Part shown: in pieces, positions 28,751 to 37,491 of the stretch
Layout: every line of letters starts with the position of its first letter
Position numbering within the stretch: position 1 is the stretch's first letter
Assembly (NCBI RefSeq): GCF_003987595.1
Contig: NZ_NGJZ01000001.1
Coordinates: 620,001-684,000, forward strand
Origin: Vagococcus entomophilus
GTDB taxonomy: Bacteria > Bacillota > Bacilli > Lactobacillales > Vagococcaceae
Length of the DNA: 64,000 bases
Direction of reading: 5' to 3'
Notes under the pieces: model-generated
Told to the model about the DNA's origin: nothing
The model's database searches: none
What the model saw: only the letters and a program-made list of their open reading frames with translations
Made by a program: the position numbers and the translations under genes

Positions 28751-29476
28751 CTAATATTTTTTAGGTGACTGTTCCAAGTGTTTCCACTGAATGTAGCCAT
28801 AGATACTGTTTAAAAGAGCACCAATCCACATAGCAATGACCGAATAATCTTGACTACCTGTATGGAGTACCACTCTCACCCACAAGATAATGCTTAACAC
28901 ATTGACAATAATCCACATTAGCCATTGTTCTTTGAACCTAAGAACCATAAGGATTTGTCCAAGTACGCTAAAAGCCACACTCAAAGCATCAATGTAGGGC
29001 TGGTTACTTTGAAGTAAGATTAAAACCTGAGCGTATAAAAGCCAAGAAGCAAGAAGTCCGACTGCAACAAATGACCATGTTTTGGCATTGAGACTTTTAC
29101 CTTCAACTAAAAGAGTTTGTCCTTCATGTACTTCTTTTTGTCTCATATTTTTACTCCAGGTATACAGCCCAGTGAAATTTGCAAGTAAATAAAAGACATT
29201 GAGCATTTGTTCACCTTTGAGATTTGCTTGATAACTTAGATAAAGATAAACACTTACTTGAATAATACCAAAAAAGTAATTACTAATTTTCCCTTTTGCA
29301 GCAAAAGTCACACAAAACATGCCAGAAATCCCAGCGACTATGCTTGGTATGCTCTCGGGATGCCTAGCAAAAACCGCGATTTGAAGCCAGATAAGACTCG
29401 TAACCCAAAATGCTTCAAAGGCTGTCCATCCACCAAAAAGCTCTTCTTTTAAAAACTGCATTTTCTGTTTGTTCAT
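28751..29476 (-). CDS. pnuC: PnuC-type nicotinamide riboside transporter
   Basis: A 241-residue membrane protein with about seven hydrophobic segments and the PnuC features NYFFGIIQVSVYLYLSYQANLKGEQMLNVFYLLANFTGLYTW and WLMWIIVNVLSIILWV. It moves nicotinamide riboside across the membrane; NadR then phosphorylates it. Its ATG overlaps the nadR stop by 4 bases. Third gene of nrtR-nadR-pnuC, so it is probably repressed by NrtR. Confidence 0.93.
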   Translation of the reverse strand: MNKQKMQFLKEELFGGWTAFEAFWVTSLIWLQIAVFARHPESIPSIVAGISGMFCVTFAAKGKISNYFFGIIQVSVYLYLSYQANLKGEQMLNVFYLLANFTGLYTWSKNMRQKEVHEGQTLLVEGKSLNAKTWSFVAVGLLASWLLYAQVLILLQSNQPYIDALSVAFSVLGQILMVLRFKEQWLMWIIVNVLSIILWVRVVLHTGSQDYSVIAMWIGALLNSIYGYIQWKHLEQSPKKY

Positions 29477-30603
29477 TGTTTGTTCTCCTCTTCTAATAAA
29501 ATGAAATCAATGATTTGTTTCGCTTGTTCATAGCGTGCATAAAAACCGTTAGGATCCGAAGCAGTAGCTTTTCCTTCTAAAAAAATGAGCTTCTCCTGAT
29601 ACCCAAACTCAATGTAGGCATCTATCAGAGCTTGATGGAACTTTTTGCGTTCTTCCTGTTTGCCCCATTCTTTATTTCTAAAATGGTCCTCCACATATTG
29701 GGTCACTGGTGGTGCAATTAAAATAGCTTCCCAGTTACTCTTGCGAATAGTTTCTTGGTATAAAGGCAATAGCTTGTTGTGTTCTTCTTTTGGTAAATAC
29801 AATTTTGAATAAACATAGGTGGTAATAGCATCTGTATCTGCAAGGATCAGCCCAGAATTTTCCATCCTGTTAATTAAATTGCTTGTTTGTTTAAACTGAC
29901 CTCGAATTAAGTTGATATAATCTTCTACATCCAGTTCTTCATCGCGCACATTGTAATGTTCTTGGTAGTACCGCGCGTATTCCAAACTTTTGGGTGCGTT
30001 ATAATAATTGGCCAAGTCTTCTACTAAGGTGGTCTTTCCTGTAGATGAACTCCCTGTTATTAAAATGTTTTTGCTAAATACACGGCGATACACATGGCTA
30101 ATGCTTGCCCAGTTATGTAGTGGTCGTTCCCGAATCTTCGTAGCAGACAAACCATTTTTATCCCTCTTGGTATACTGCACAGAAAACTTTTGCTTGTCTA
30201 AACGAGCCGCCAACTCCGATTCATACTCTGCTTCGCCAACGTAAAAAGTAAAAGTGGCTTGGCTAGAAGTATACATACTTCGCTCGACAATTAACAGCAT
30301 GTTTTCCAACCAATTATCCCACCCTTGAGGCATTCGAGGTATCTTTGTTTCATCCAATTGTTCGACGTAGACTAGTTGATCAGTCGAAAAAGTTTCTCTA
30401 AGATATCGAAAACGACGCTTCAAAGGAAGATGACAGGACTCACCACGGTCTCCCCCATAGCCACTCACAACTAAAATAACTGCATCATGCTCTCTTTTCG
30501 CGCGATTAATTAAATCAATGTGTGCTCGGTGAAGAGGGGCAAAGGTCCCAAAAATAATTGCGATGTCCTCTCCTCTTACCTTCTCTTTATATAAATTTCC
30601 CAT
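29473..30603 (-). CDS. nadR: NadR: NMN adenylyltransferase and ribosylnicotinamide kinase
   Basis: A 376-residue bifunctional NAD salvage enzyme. The N-terminal nucleotidyltransferase has IIFGTFAPLHRAHIDLI (the HxGH-like site, here HRAH) and the GLSATKIRERP motif. The C-terminal kinase begins at about residue 175 with Walker A ITGSSSTGKTTLVEDL. There is no N-terminal helix-turn-helix, unlike the enterobacterial NadR, so regulation is left to the linked NrtR. It is 9 bases after nrtR and overlaps pnuC. Confidence 0.93.
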   Translation of the reverse strand: MGNLYKEKVRGEDIAIIFGTFAPLHRAHIDLINRAKREHDAVILVVSGYGGDRGESCHLPLKRRFRYLRETFSTDQLVYVEQLDETKIPRMPQGWDNWLENMLLIVERSMYTSSQATFTFYVGEAEYESELAARLDKQKFSVQYTKRDKNGLSATKIRERPLHNWASISHVYRRVFSKNILITGSSSTGKTTLVEDLANYYNAPKSLEYARYYQEHYNVRDEELDVEDYINLIRGQFKQTSNLINRMENSGLILADTDAITTYVYSKLYLPKEEHNKLLPLYQETIRKSNWEAILIAPPVTQYVEDHFRNKEWGKQEERKKFHQALIDAYIEFGYQEKLIFLEGKATASDPNGFYARYEQAKQIIDFILLEEENKQ

Positions 30604-30612
30604 TCTATTTCC

Positions 30613-31440
30613 TCATTTTTCTTTTAGTTTATATAACTTTGATGGTCGCCCGACACTGCTGCCGCTTTCTTCTCCGCATGCTACCAAATATTTTCCATGA
30701 GTCCGCTTGAAATTACTATTATCGAGATACGTGTTTTCTCCTAGCATCTCTTTTAAAAGTTGAACGGCTTCCTTTAAAGTGAAGGTTTCGGGTAAAAGTT
30801 TTAAAATGTGAGGTTGGGTATTGATTGAGCTTAGGATTTGATTGATCGCTTTGACTAAAATTGCAAGATGGTCATAAGCTAAATCCATATTTCCAGATAA
30901 TTTTTCTCCATTTAAGTTAAACAGCAACTCATTTTTTTGATCAAATGAATGCAAACGATAAATCCCTTCTTGTACACATTCTAATGTTACCCATTCAGCA
31001 AACGCAGCATCATCGCCTGCTACAGCCTTTGGCACCCCTCTTAAGTAAGTAATGTACGCAATGGTGATAACCCATGTACGAGGGTCACGATAAGGCGTAG
31101 TAAATGTATGCAGTTGCTCAAATTGCTTTTCATTAATGGCTAAGTTAACTTCTTCTTTGACTTCTCTTTTTACGGTTTCATCAGCTTCCTCATTCTCTTC
31201 AACAAACCCTCCTGTAAAGGCGTAATATCCTTTAAAAGGATGAGCTTTTCTACGAATGAGTAGTAATTTTAGCTTTGCTTCAGCGTGATCCCAAGATAAG
31301 ATCACATTATCAATTGTGACACTTGGTCGTGCATATTGTTTGGTTTCTTGTTGATGATACCAGTCTAAAAATTCTTCTTCGGAGGCACATTGTTCATAAT
31401 ATAGTCGTTCCTCTTGTTTGTTTTTAAAATTTCTTTTCAT
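30613..31440 (-). CDS. nrtR: NrtR-type Nudix transcriptional regulator of NAD metabolism
   Basis: A 275-residue protein: N-terminal Nudix domain, then a C-terminal winged helix (from about 195; FTLKEAVQLLKEMLGENTYLDNSNFKRTHGKYLV). The Nudix box GGFVEENEEADETVKREV followed by KEEVNL keeps the glutamates but has Asn where an enzyme usually has Gly, as fits a sensor. In the NrtR family ADP-ribose relieves repression of NAD genes. It heads the nrtR-nadR-pnuC operon, so autoregulation is likely. The ATG at 31440 follows AGGAAG; a GTG at 31446 is the alternative. Confidence 0.9.
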   Translation of the reverse strand: MKRNFKNKQEERLYYEQCASEEEFLDWYHQQETKQYARPSVTIDNVILSWDHAEAKLKLLLIRRKAHPFKGYYAFTGGFVEENEEADETVKREVKEEVNLAINEKQFEQLHTFTTPYRDPRTWVITIAYITYLRGVPKAVAGDDAAFAEWVTLECVQEGIYRLHSFDQKNELLFNLNGEKLSGNMDLAYDHLAILVKAINQILSSINTQPHILKLLPETFTLKEAVQLLKEMLGENTYLDNSNFKRTHGKYLVACGEESGSSVGRPSKLYKLKEK

Positions 31441-31456
31441 CGTCACACTTCCTATT

Positions 31457-31502
31457 AAAGTAATATTTACTTTTATTATACTATAAAAATTAAATAGTGC
31501 AA
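31457..31502 (-). promoter_or_regulatory. Promoter and operator of nrtR-nadR-pnuC
   Basis: On the minus strand TTGCAC (31502-31497), a 16-base spacer and TATAAT (31480-31475) are followed at once by the perfect 7-3-7 palindrome AAAGTAA-TAT-TTACTTT (31457-31473). A dyad over the transcription start fits NrtR repression. Confidence 0.65.
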
Positions 31503-31595
31503 GCCTGCTCTTCTTATTCTACAAATATGGGACGATTAACTAAATATTAATTAAAAAACTAGCCATTTCTATTAGTTAATTATTGTTATTTATCC

Positions 31596-31624
31596 TTGTG
31601 TTAACAAGCCGTTAACGATACAAT
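31596..31624 (+). promoter_or_regulatory. Promoter of the XRE regulator with a GTTAAC dyad
   Basis: TTGTGT, a 17-base spacer and TACAAT end 24 bases before the start. Within them GTTAAC occurs twice (31600-31605 and 31611-31616), separated by AAGCC, a probable autoregulatory operator. Confidence 0.55.
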
Positions 31625-31648
31625 TATACTAAGAAATGAGGGATTAAT

Positions 31649-32041
31649 ATGTCTTTTGGCAGTCGTTTAAAAAATTTGAGATTACAAAACAAAATGACCC
31701 AACAAATGTTAGGAGATGTCATTCACGTTTCTAAGGTTTCTATTTCAGGATACGAAAATGGAAATCGTTTTCCTGACACATCTACCCTACAACAAATTGC
31801 TGATTTTTTTCAAGTGACCACTGACTATTTACTAGATAGAAAGGTACCCAGCGAATTACTATCGGAGGATTTTGCTAAAGATATTGAGATAGAACTTAAA
31901 AGCTTACTTAAAATTGTAAGTGAACAGGACTATCCGATTTTTCATGGACGTCCTCTTGATTGTCACACGAAAGAACTGATTACTCAGTCTTTCAAATTTG
32001 ATTTATTATTGCTTGAAAAAATGACAGCGAAAAGACGTTGA
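31649..32041 (+). CDS. XRE family helix-turn-helix regulator
   Basis: A 130-residue regulator. The N-terminal Cro/CI-like helix-turn-helix (about 5-60) reads GSRLKNLRLQNKMTQQMLGDVI and VSKVSISGYENGNRFPDTSTLQQIADFF. A short C-terminal helical part follows with no peptidase or metal site. It is divergent from nrtR and convergent with the nucleotidase gene, with no partner toxin or phage gene nearby, so it appears to be a free-standing regulator of unknown targets. Confidence 0.88.
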   Translation: MSFGSRLKNLRLQNKMTQQMLGDVIHVSKVSISGYENGNRFPDTSTLQQIADFFQVTTDYLLDRKVPSELLSEDFAKDIEIELKSLLKIVSEQDYPIFHGRPLDCHTKELITQSFKFDLLLLEKMTAKRR

Positions 32042-32084
32042 TGCGTTCATTTTTCTTGGCTTTAGGATACGGGACGAAAATCGC

Positions 32085-32129
32085 AATAACCAAAAAAGAA
32101 ACCCTCACTGGATTTCTTTTTTGGTTATT
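32085..32129. terminator. Terminator at the end of the nucleotidase operon
   Basis: Perfect 17-base arms AATAACCAAAAAAGAAA / TTTCTTTTTTGGTTATT. It overlaps the last codons of the nucleotidase gene and serves both convergent genes. Confidence 0.85.
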
Positions 32130-33702
32130 CTATTTCAGGAATCGTTACAACGCTAAAGTTATGATTGACAGTGGCTTCAATCACAGGATGTCGCTGAAGA
32201 TAATTTGCAATCAGCTCGGTCATGTCAATTTGAACTTCACGAATGATCTTATCCGCACTAAACATCAAATAATCCCCCCCACCGACTGCTCGGTACTGGT
32301 TTATAACAATTTCAAGTGTATCCTCGCTTTGAACGTTTTTTTTGTGATAGTTTAGCTTGGTCACTCGTTCTCCAATAGGTTTTGATATGTCAAGCGTATA
32401 CTCAATTCCCTCATACATGTCATAATTATAATATTGTGGTTTAGGATTGATAAATAACGAATTAATCCCTAGTGTCTTCCCATCTTCTTCTAGTTTGAAA
32501 AAGCTTGCACATCTTTCAAGTGCCGCTTTCAAATCTGCTCCGGAGACCTTTAGCACTGCTAGAGTATTGGGATAAACATAATTCGTCACAACATCTCTCA
32601 TGGTAATTATTTCGTTAAACCCTTTTCCTTCGTTATTAAATAAAGCTGTTCCAGAAATGTCTACTCCACATGCATCCATTTGCACCTTTTGAATAAATTC
32701 AATATAAGGATGTTCTGTAATTCTTGCTTGATCAGGATCTTCGATTTTCATAGATCCCTCGACCCTTCCCAGTGGTTGATCCAGCCATTTTTCAACGGCT
32801 GCGGCCACGGGATGGATTGCTTGAGCAACTCTAGGGGCTACGACTTCATTACCAGTTGGAATAAGTTCTGCCTCGCTAGTTGTTATCACCCATCCCTGCT
32901 CTACTTGTTCAAGCCTCAACGTAATCTGTCCAACGAATTCACCACGAAAGCCAGGTTGAATGATGGGGACACCGTTAACTTTTTGTGCAAGGGTTCGATG
33001 CTGATGGCCCGTTACAAGTGCATCAATTCCACTAACTTCTTGAAGAAGCTGGTACCCTTCATTTTCACCAGTCAAACGTTCAGTTGGCGCACCACTTTCC
33101 AAGTCGCGTTCAAAGCCACCGTGATAGCTGACAATGACGACATCTGCTTGTTCTTTTAAAAGCGGGATGTATTCTTTTGCTGTATCCACGATACTTCTAA
33201 AGGTCAAACCCTTAATATGATCTGGGTGTTCCCAATGAGGGATAAATTGAGTGGTCAACCCTAGAATCGCAATCTTGACCCCTTGTTTTTCAATAATTTC
33301 ATAAGCTTTTCCGTAAAAAGGCTTGCCATCTTGACCTAAGATATTAGCGCAAAGAATAGGATGATTACATGCGTCTTCCATCATCTTGAGATAGTTCAGC
33401 CCGTAATTAAATTCATGATTGCCAAGCAAACCAACATCATATTGGATAAGATTTAAAACATTCATCAGTTCACTTGGTTTAAAATCTTCTAATTGCTTCG
33501 CCAAGAAAAAACTAAGTGGTGATCCTTGGATAAAATCGCCATTTTCAATAGTAATCACAGGATTTTTTGTTTCTTGTTGAATTCTTTCAATGACAGTTGC
33601 AGCTTTTGCCGCCCCAAAAGGTTGGTTTTGATTAGTAGAGCCAAAGTTTGTTGGATAAATATAACCATGCATGTCACTAGTAGCTAAAATAGTGAGTTTC
33701 AT
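32125..33702 (-). CDS. Cytoplasmic bifunctional metallophosphatase/5'-nucleotidase
   Basis: A 525-residue two-domain enzyme of the UshA/CpdB family. The N-terminal dinuclear metal sites are ATSDMHGYIYP, ENGDFIQGSPL, LLGNHEFNYGL, VSYHGGFE and VTGHQH; the C-terminal substrate domain follows from about residue 330. It has no signal peptide, no LPXTG and no lipobox, so unlike the classic secreted members it should act inside the cell. It follows phnE2 by 14 bases as the last gene of the PhnDCEE operon, which suggests it removes phosphate from what that transporter brings in. Confidence 0.88.
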   Translation of the reverse strand: MKLTILATSDMHGYIYPTNFGSTNQNQPFGAAKAATVIERIQQETKNPVITIENGDFIQGSPLSFFLAKQLEDFKPSELMNVLNLIQYDVGLLGNHEFNYGLNYLKMMEDACNHPILCANILGQDGKPFYGKAYEIIEKQGVKIAILGLTTQFIPHWEHPDHIKGLTFRSIVDTAKEYIPLLKEQADVVIVSYHGGFERDLESGAPTERLTGENEGYQLLQEVSGIDALVTGHQHRTLAQKVNGVPIIQPGFRGEFVGQITLRLEQVEQGWVITTSEAELIPTGNEVVAPRVAQAIHPVAAAVEKWLDQPLGRVEGSMKIEDPDQARITEHPYIEFIQKVQMDACGVDISGTALFNNEGKGFNEIITMRDVVTNYVYPNTLAVLKVSGADLKAALERCASFFKLEEDGKTLGINSLFINPKPQYYNYDMYEGIEYTLDISKPIGERVTKLNYHKKNVQSEDTLEIVINQYRAVGGGDYLMFSADKIIREVQIDMTELIANYLQRHPVIEATVNHNFSVVTIPEIE

Positions 33703-33716
33703 CTCTCATAACTCCT

Positions 33717-34523
33717 TTAGACTAAGCGTTTTCTAAGGCTACCTGAGATAAAGTCAATCACAGTAACCATCACGATGATACCGAGTAAGATGATCCCAAC
33801 ACGACTCCAAGAACGACCATTGATTGCAAAAATTAATGGCGTTCCGATCCCACCAGCACCGACCATTCCCAAAATAGAAGCAGAACGAACGGCTAATTCG
33901 AAGCGGTAAAGTGTATAAGAAACAAATTCTGGAACAAGTTGTGGCAGGGTCGCAAGTGATAAGACATTTGCTTTATTTCCCCCCGCACTGATAACCGATT
34001 CTGCTGGCCCTTGATCCATGTTTTCAATGGCTTCACTATACAATTTGGCTAACATTCCGATTGAGTGGACACTGACCGCAAGAACCCCGGCAAAGGAACC
34101 AGGACCAACCGTTTTAATAAACATAATGGCTAGGACAATCTCTGGAAACGTCCGAATGGCTGTTAGGACAATTTTTCCACTGCCTGAAAAAATCCGTGCA
34201 GATAAAACGTTCTGCAGTCTCTTGCTTCTAGCTGCCCAAAAGGCAAACGGCAAACTTAAAATAGCAGAGATAAACGTTCCTAAAAAGGCTATGGCAACCG
34301 TAATAAATAGCAAGGTCACTAAGTCTTCTCCATCTCCAGTATAAACATAGTTCCAATCGGGATGAATGATACCAGAAAAAATGGATTTTACGATTTCGCC
34401 TGCAGTGGGTTTTACCCCTCCAAACGAAATGGCACTAAAAGCCCACCAGTATACAGCGATAAAAAACACAACTAATGCGAAAACTTTAATTTTATTTTGT
34501 TTTGGTTCAGCAGGTAATCTCAT
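33717..34523 (-). CDS. phnE: PhnE-type ABC transporter permease (second)
   Basis: A 268-residue permease of the phosphonate/phosphite importer class, with about six membrane helices and the coupling loop ENMDQGPAESVISAGGNKANVL. Its start overlaps the stop of the first permease by 4 bases. The transporter therefore uses a heterodimeric membrane part. The substrate class (phosphonate, phosphite or a phosphate ester) is not decided by the permease sequence. Confidence 0.9.
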   Translation of the reverse strand: MRLPAEPKQNKIKVFALVVFFIAVYWWAFSAISFGGVKPTAGEIVKSIFSGIIHPDWNYVYTGDGEDLVTLLFITVAIAFLGTFISAILSLPFAFWAARSKRLQNVLSARIFSGSGKIVLTAIRTFPEIVLAIMFIKTVGPGSFAGVLAVSVHSIGMLAKLYSEAIENMDQGPAESVISAGGNKANVLSLATLPQLVPEFVSYTLYRFELAVRSASILGMVGAGGIGTPLIFAINGRSWSRVGIILLGIIVMVTVIDFISGSLRKRLV

Positions 34524-35302
34524 AATAATCTCTCCCTTAGTTGATTACTAACTAAATCAATCACCAAGACAACTGCAAAAATAATGATGACAATGATTGA
34601 TGTTTGGTCATAACGGAATTGGCTGAGTGAGCGTTGTAGATAAACCCCAATCCCCCCGGCCCCAATGTATCCTAGTACTGTTGAAGCACGAATATTGATT
34701 TCAAACGCATACAATAAGTAACTGAGGAAATGACTGGATACTTGTGGCAAAACGGCGTAGCGTACAATATCCAGCTTATTCCCACCAGAAGCAGTAATAG
34801 CTTCGATTGGTCCTTCGTCAATTGTTTCAATGGCTTCATAAAACAGTTTTGTAATCATACCAAATGAAAAGATTGCTAAACTGATAATCCCAGCGACTGG
34901 TCCGATCCCAACGATTGCGACAAAAACAGCTGCTAACATTAAATCAGGAATTGTCCGAATAATATTTAAAATAAAACGTAACACTCCATTGACGATGCGG
35001 TTTTTTACAACATTTCTAGAGACTAGTAAAGCAAAAGGCAACGCCACGATGGCGCCAAATGTTGTGCCGATAATTGCCATACGAATGGTTTCAAGTAGTG
35101 GATCAATCACAATGGACAGATACGTCCAGTCTGGGTGTATCATTTTTTGAAGAATCACATTCATTTGCGTAAAATTTGTAAAAAATTGGGCTAAGTCCAC
35201 TTCTGAAATTACCGCACTACCATAAAGACAGACGATAAATAAAACAAAGAGGAAAAGACTTCCTAATTTACTTTTTCCTTTAGGTAATGAGGAAGATGTC
35301 AT
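34520..35302 (-). CDS. phnE: PhnE-type ABC transporter permease (first)
   Basis: A 260-residue permease with the coupling loop [22 protein letters not shown], similar to that of the neighbouring permease; the two arose by duplication. It overlaps phnC at its start (4 bases) and the second permease at its end (4 bases), so translation of all three is coupled. Confidence 0.9.
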   Translation of the reverse strand: MTSSSLPKGKSKLGSLFLFVLFIVCLYGSAVISEVDLAQFFTNFTQMNVILQKMIHPDWTYLSIVIDPLLETIRMAIIGTTFGAIVALPFALLVSRNVVKNRIVNGVLRFILNIIRTIPDLMLAAVFVAIVGIGPVAGIISLAIFSFGMITKLFYEAIETIDEGPIEAITASGGNKLDIVRYAVLPQVSSHFLSYLLYAFEINIRASTVLGYIGAGGIGVYLQRSLSQFRYDQTSIIVIIIFAVVLVIDLVSNQLRERLL

Positions 35303-36087
35303 TGTGCGACCTCCTCTTGGGCTTCGATGATCTCTTTTCCATAGATTGCTTGGAGAGTTTCATCTGTTGCTTCTTCAACAGGACCATCAAAAACCAGTTC
35401 TCCAGCTCTAAGTCCAATAATTCTTGTTCCGTATTCCCGTGCAAGTGCTACCGAGTGCAAGTTAACAACGATGGTAATACCTAAATCTTGATTAATGCGC
35501 TTTAAATCATCCATGACTTTTTCAGTCGTAATTGGATCTAGAGAAGCAACTGGCTCATCAGCAAGGAAAATTTTGGGACGCTGCGCAAGTGCACGAGCGA
35601 TGGAAACACGCTGTTGTTGTCCACCTGAAAGTTCATCTGCTCTTGCATAGACTTTTTCAGCGAGATTCACCCGTTGTAACGATTCATAGGCCAGTTCTTT
35701 ATCTTCTTTTGGAAATAGACCGAAGAATGTTTTGAAAGTCGAGTGATAAGCAACTCGTCCTGTAAGAACATTTTTTAACACTGTAGAACGTTTGATTAGG
35801 TTGAAACTTTGGAAAATCATGCCAATATCTCGACGGATTAAACGTAAATTTTTTCCTTTAGCATGCGTGATTGATTTTCCATCAATGACAATCTCTCCAC
35901 TTGAAATTTCGTGTAGGCGATTGATTGAACGAAGCATAGTACTCTTTCCAGCTCCAGATAGCCCTACTACAATCACAAATTCTCCTGGATGAATCTCAAT
36001 ATTCAAATCTTTTAATCCTTGCGTACCATTCGGATAGACTTTGTTTACATTCTTAAATGAGATAATCGGCTTTTCGCTGTTCCCCAT
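35299..36087 (-). CDS. phnC: PhnC-type ABC transporter ATP-binding protein
   Basis: A 262-residue ATPase of the phosphonate-type importer: Walker [17 protein letters not shown], signature [15 protein letters not shown], Walker [14 protein letters not shown] and the switch histidine in [10 protein letters not shown]. It lies about 110 bases after phnD, a gap without a clear terminator, and overlaps the first permease. Confidence 0.93.
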   Translation of the reverse strand: MGNSEKPIISFKNVNKVYPNGTQGLKDLNIEIHPGEFVIVVGLSGAGKSTMLRSINRLHEISSGEIVIDGKSITHAKGKNLRLIRRDIGMIFQSFNLIKRSTVLKNVLTGRVAYHSTFKTFFGLFPKEDKELAYESLQRVNLAEKVYARADELSGGQQQRVSIARALAQRPKIFLADEPVASLDPITTEKVMDDLKRINQDLGITIVVNLHSVALAREYGTRIIGLRAGELVFDGPVEEATDETLQAIYGKEIIEAQEEVAQ

Positions 36088-36200
36088 TTTGCTCCCCTAC
36101 TTTCTTTTTGCATATATACATAGAAAATGGGCATCTTGGAATAGTCCAAAGACACCCTGTTTTCTAATTAAAAATGATCGAGTGCTAATCTCGGTTATTT

Positions 36201-37130
36201 TTATTGTCCAACTTCTTTTGCGTATTCTCTTACAATATCAAATTTGCTATCAGAAGATTTTTCGTAGCCTTCGTGAGAGTAAATTGATGAAATAATTTCA
36301 TGTCCTTCTGTTGATTTTCCAACTTTGATAAAGGCGTCTTGAATTTTCTTTTGCCAAGCAGCACTCATATCAGAACGAACCGTGATTGTATCGTTTGGAA
36401 TTGCTTTTGTAAAGTACATTGGTTCTACTTGATTGAAAATATTTGGTTGGTCTTTAACTAAAGTATTACGAGCATCTTCAAAGACAAATGCTGCATCAAC
36501 ATCTCCATTTAAAACGGATAAGATAGCTTGGTCGTGACCCTTAACCAAAACAGTGGTCATGTCTTTTGTTACGTCAATGCCTTTTTTCTTCATTTCAGCA
36601 ACTGGCCAAACATATCCTGCAGATGATGTAACATCTTGTGTAGCAACTTTTTTCCCTTTTAAGTCGCTAACACTCTTGATGTTGCTACCTTTTTTAACAA
36701 CAATCATTGAACGATAAGAGTCAACTAATTCAGTAGTTTTCTTCCCTCCAGGTTGTGAAATTCCATAACGTTGTGCTTGGAGTAGCACTTTCGCACCGTT
36801 TTCTTTATGTGCTAGGACATAAGCGTTTGGTGGTAAGAAGCCGACATCAACTGTTTTAGAGCCTAATGCTTCAACAATTGTGTTGTAGTCAGTAGAAACA
36901 CTTACTTTAACCGGAATTCCTAATTCTTTTTTCAATAGTTTTTCAAGTGGTTTTGCTTTTGCTTCTAATGTTTCAGCAGATTGAGATGGTACAAATTGTA
37001 CAGTCAACTCTTTTGGTGTGTAAGAAGCACTACTTTTTTTACTACTTGATGAACTACCTCCGCAAGCAACTAATCCTGCAGTTAATAAAACACCTAAACC
37101 TAATAAAGCCACTCTTTTCCAGCTCTTCAT
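36201..37130 (-). CDS. phnD: PhnD-type phosphate/phosphite/phosphonate-binding lipoprotein
   Basis: A 309-residue binding lipoprotein. The signal peptide ends in the lipobox GLVACGGSS (Cys at about 23) and is followed by a Ser-rich spacer. The PhnD fold is marked by VQFVPSQSAETLEAKAKPLE, VDVGFLPPNAYVLAH, DLKGKKVATQDVTSSAGYVWPVAEM and DAAFVFEDARN. First gene of phnD-phnC-phnE-phnE-nucleotidase. Which phosphorus compound it binds cannot be read from sequence. Confidence 0.92.
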   Translation of the reverse strand: MKSWKRVALLGLGVLLTAGLVACGGSSSSSKKSSASYTPKELTVQFVPSQSAETLEAKAKPLEKLLKKELGIPVKVSVSTDYNTIVEALGSKTVDVGFLPPNAYVLAHKENGAKVLLQAQRYGISQPGGKKTTELVDSYRSMIVVKKGSNIKSVSDLKGKKVATQDVTSSAGYVWPVAEMKKKGIDVTKDMTTVLVKGHDQAILSVLNGDVDAAFVFEDARNTLVKDQPNIFNQVEPMYFTKAIPNDTITVRSDMSAAWQKKIQDAFIKVGKSTEGHEIISSIYSHEGYEKSSDSKFDIVREYAKEVGQ

Positions 37131-37160
37131 TTTTTACATGTATCCCCTCGTTCTAATGTA

Positions 37161-37217
37161 ACTCACTCGGTAAGTAAGTCCATGGTCAATTATAGTAAAA
37201 AAATTCGGATTTCGCAA
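37161..37217 (-). promoter_or_regulatory. Promoter and leader dyad of the phn operon
   Basis: On the minus strand TTGCGA (37217-37212), a 17-base spacer and TATAAT (37194-37189). Just downstream ACTTACT-TACCG-AGTGAGT (37179-37161) can form a hairpin with one G-U pair or serve as an operator. A classic Pho box was not recognised. The rest of the gap up to 37446 shows nothing identifiable. Confidence 0.55.
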
Positions 37218-37446
37218 CGATTTATCGACATTAAAAAAGAGTAAATTTTTGGTTAATTTGTTTATAATCATAAGTAAATCTCTAAAAAAGCTGTTTTAAA
37301 AGGGTTTTGAGCTAAGTGGTTATCTTTTTATTTAAAAACAGATTCTAAATTTTTATAAAAATAAAAACGATTTACGAATAATTTACGTCATTGTTCGCTT
37401 TTTATTCTTATTGGATAGAGTTGAAATAACGAATGTTTGGAAGTAG

Positions 37447-37486
37447 AAAAAAGAAGTTTTGACCGTAGCCAAAACTTCTTTTTTTT
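37447..37486. terminator. Terminator of the MacB-like ABC operon
   Basis: Perfect arms AAAAAAGAAGTTTTG / CAAAACTTCTTTTTT directly beyond the ATPase stop; symmetrical, so it can act in both directions. Confidence 0.85.
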
Positions 37487-37491
37487 AAATA

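Noticed and set aside
32038-32355. A 105-codon plus-strand frame following the XRE gene
   Set aside because: It runs through the terminator hairpin and then antisense to the nucleotidase; it overlaps the XRE stop only by chance.
32680-33159. A 159-codon plus-strand open frame
   Set aside because: It is antisense to the 5'-nucleotidase, whose metal-site motifs are conserved across the same bases.
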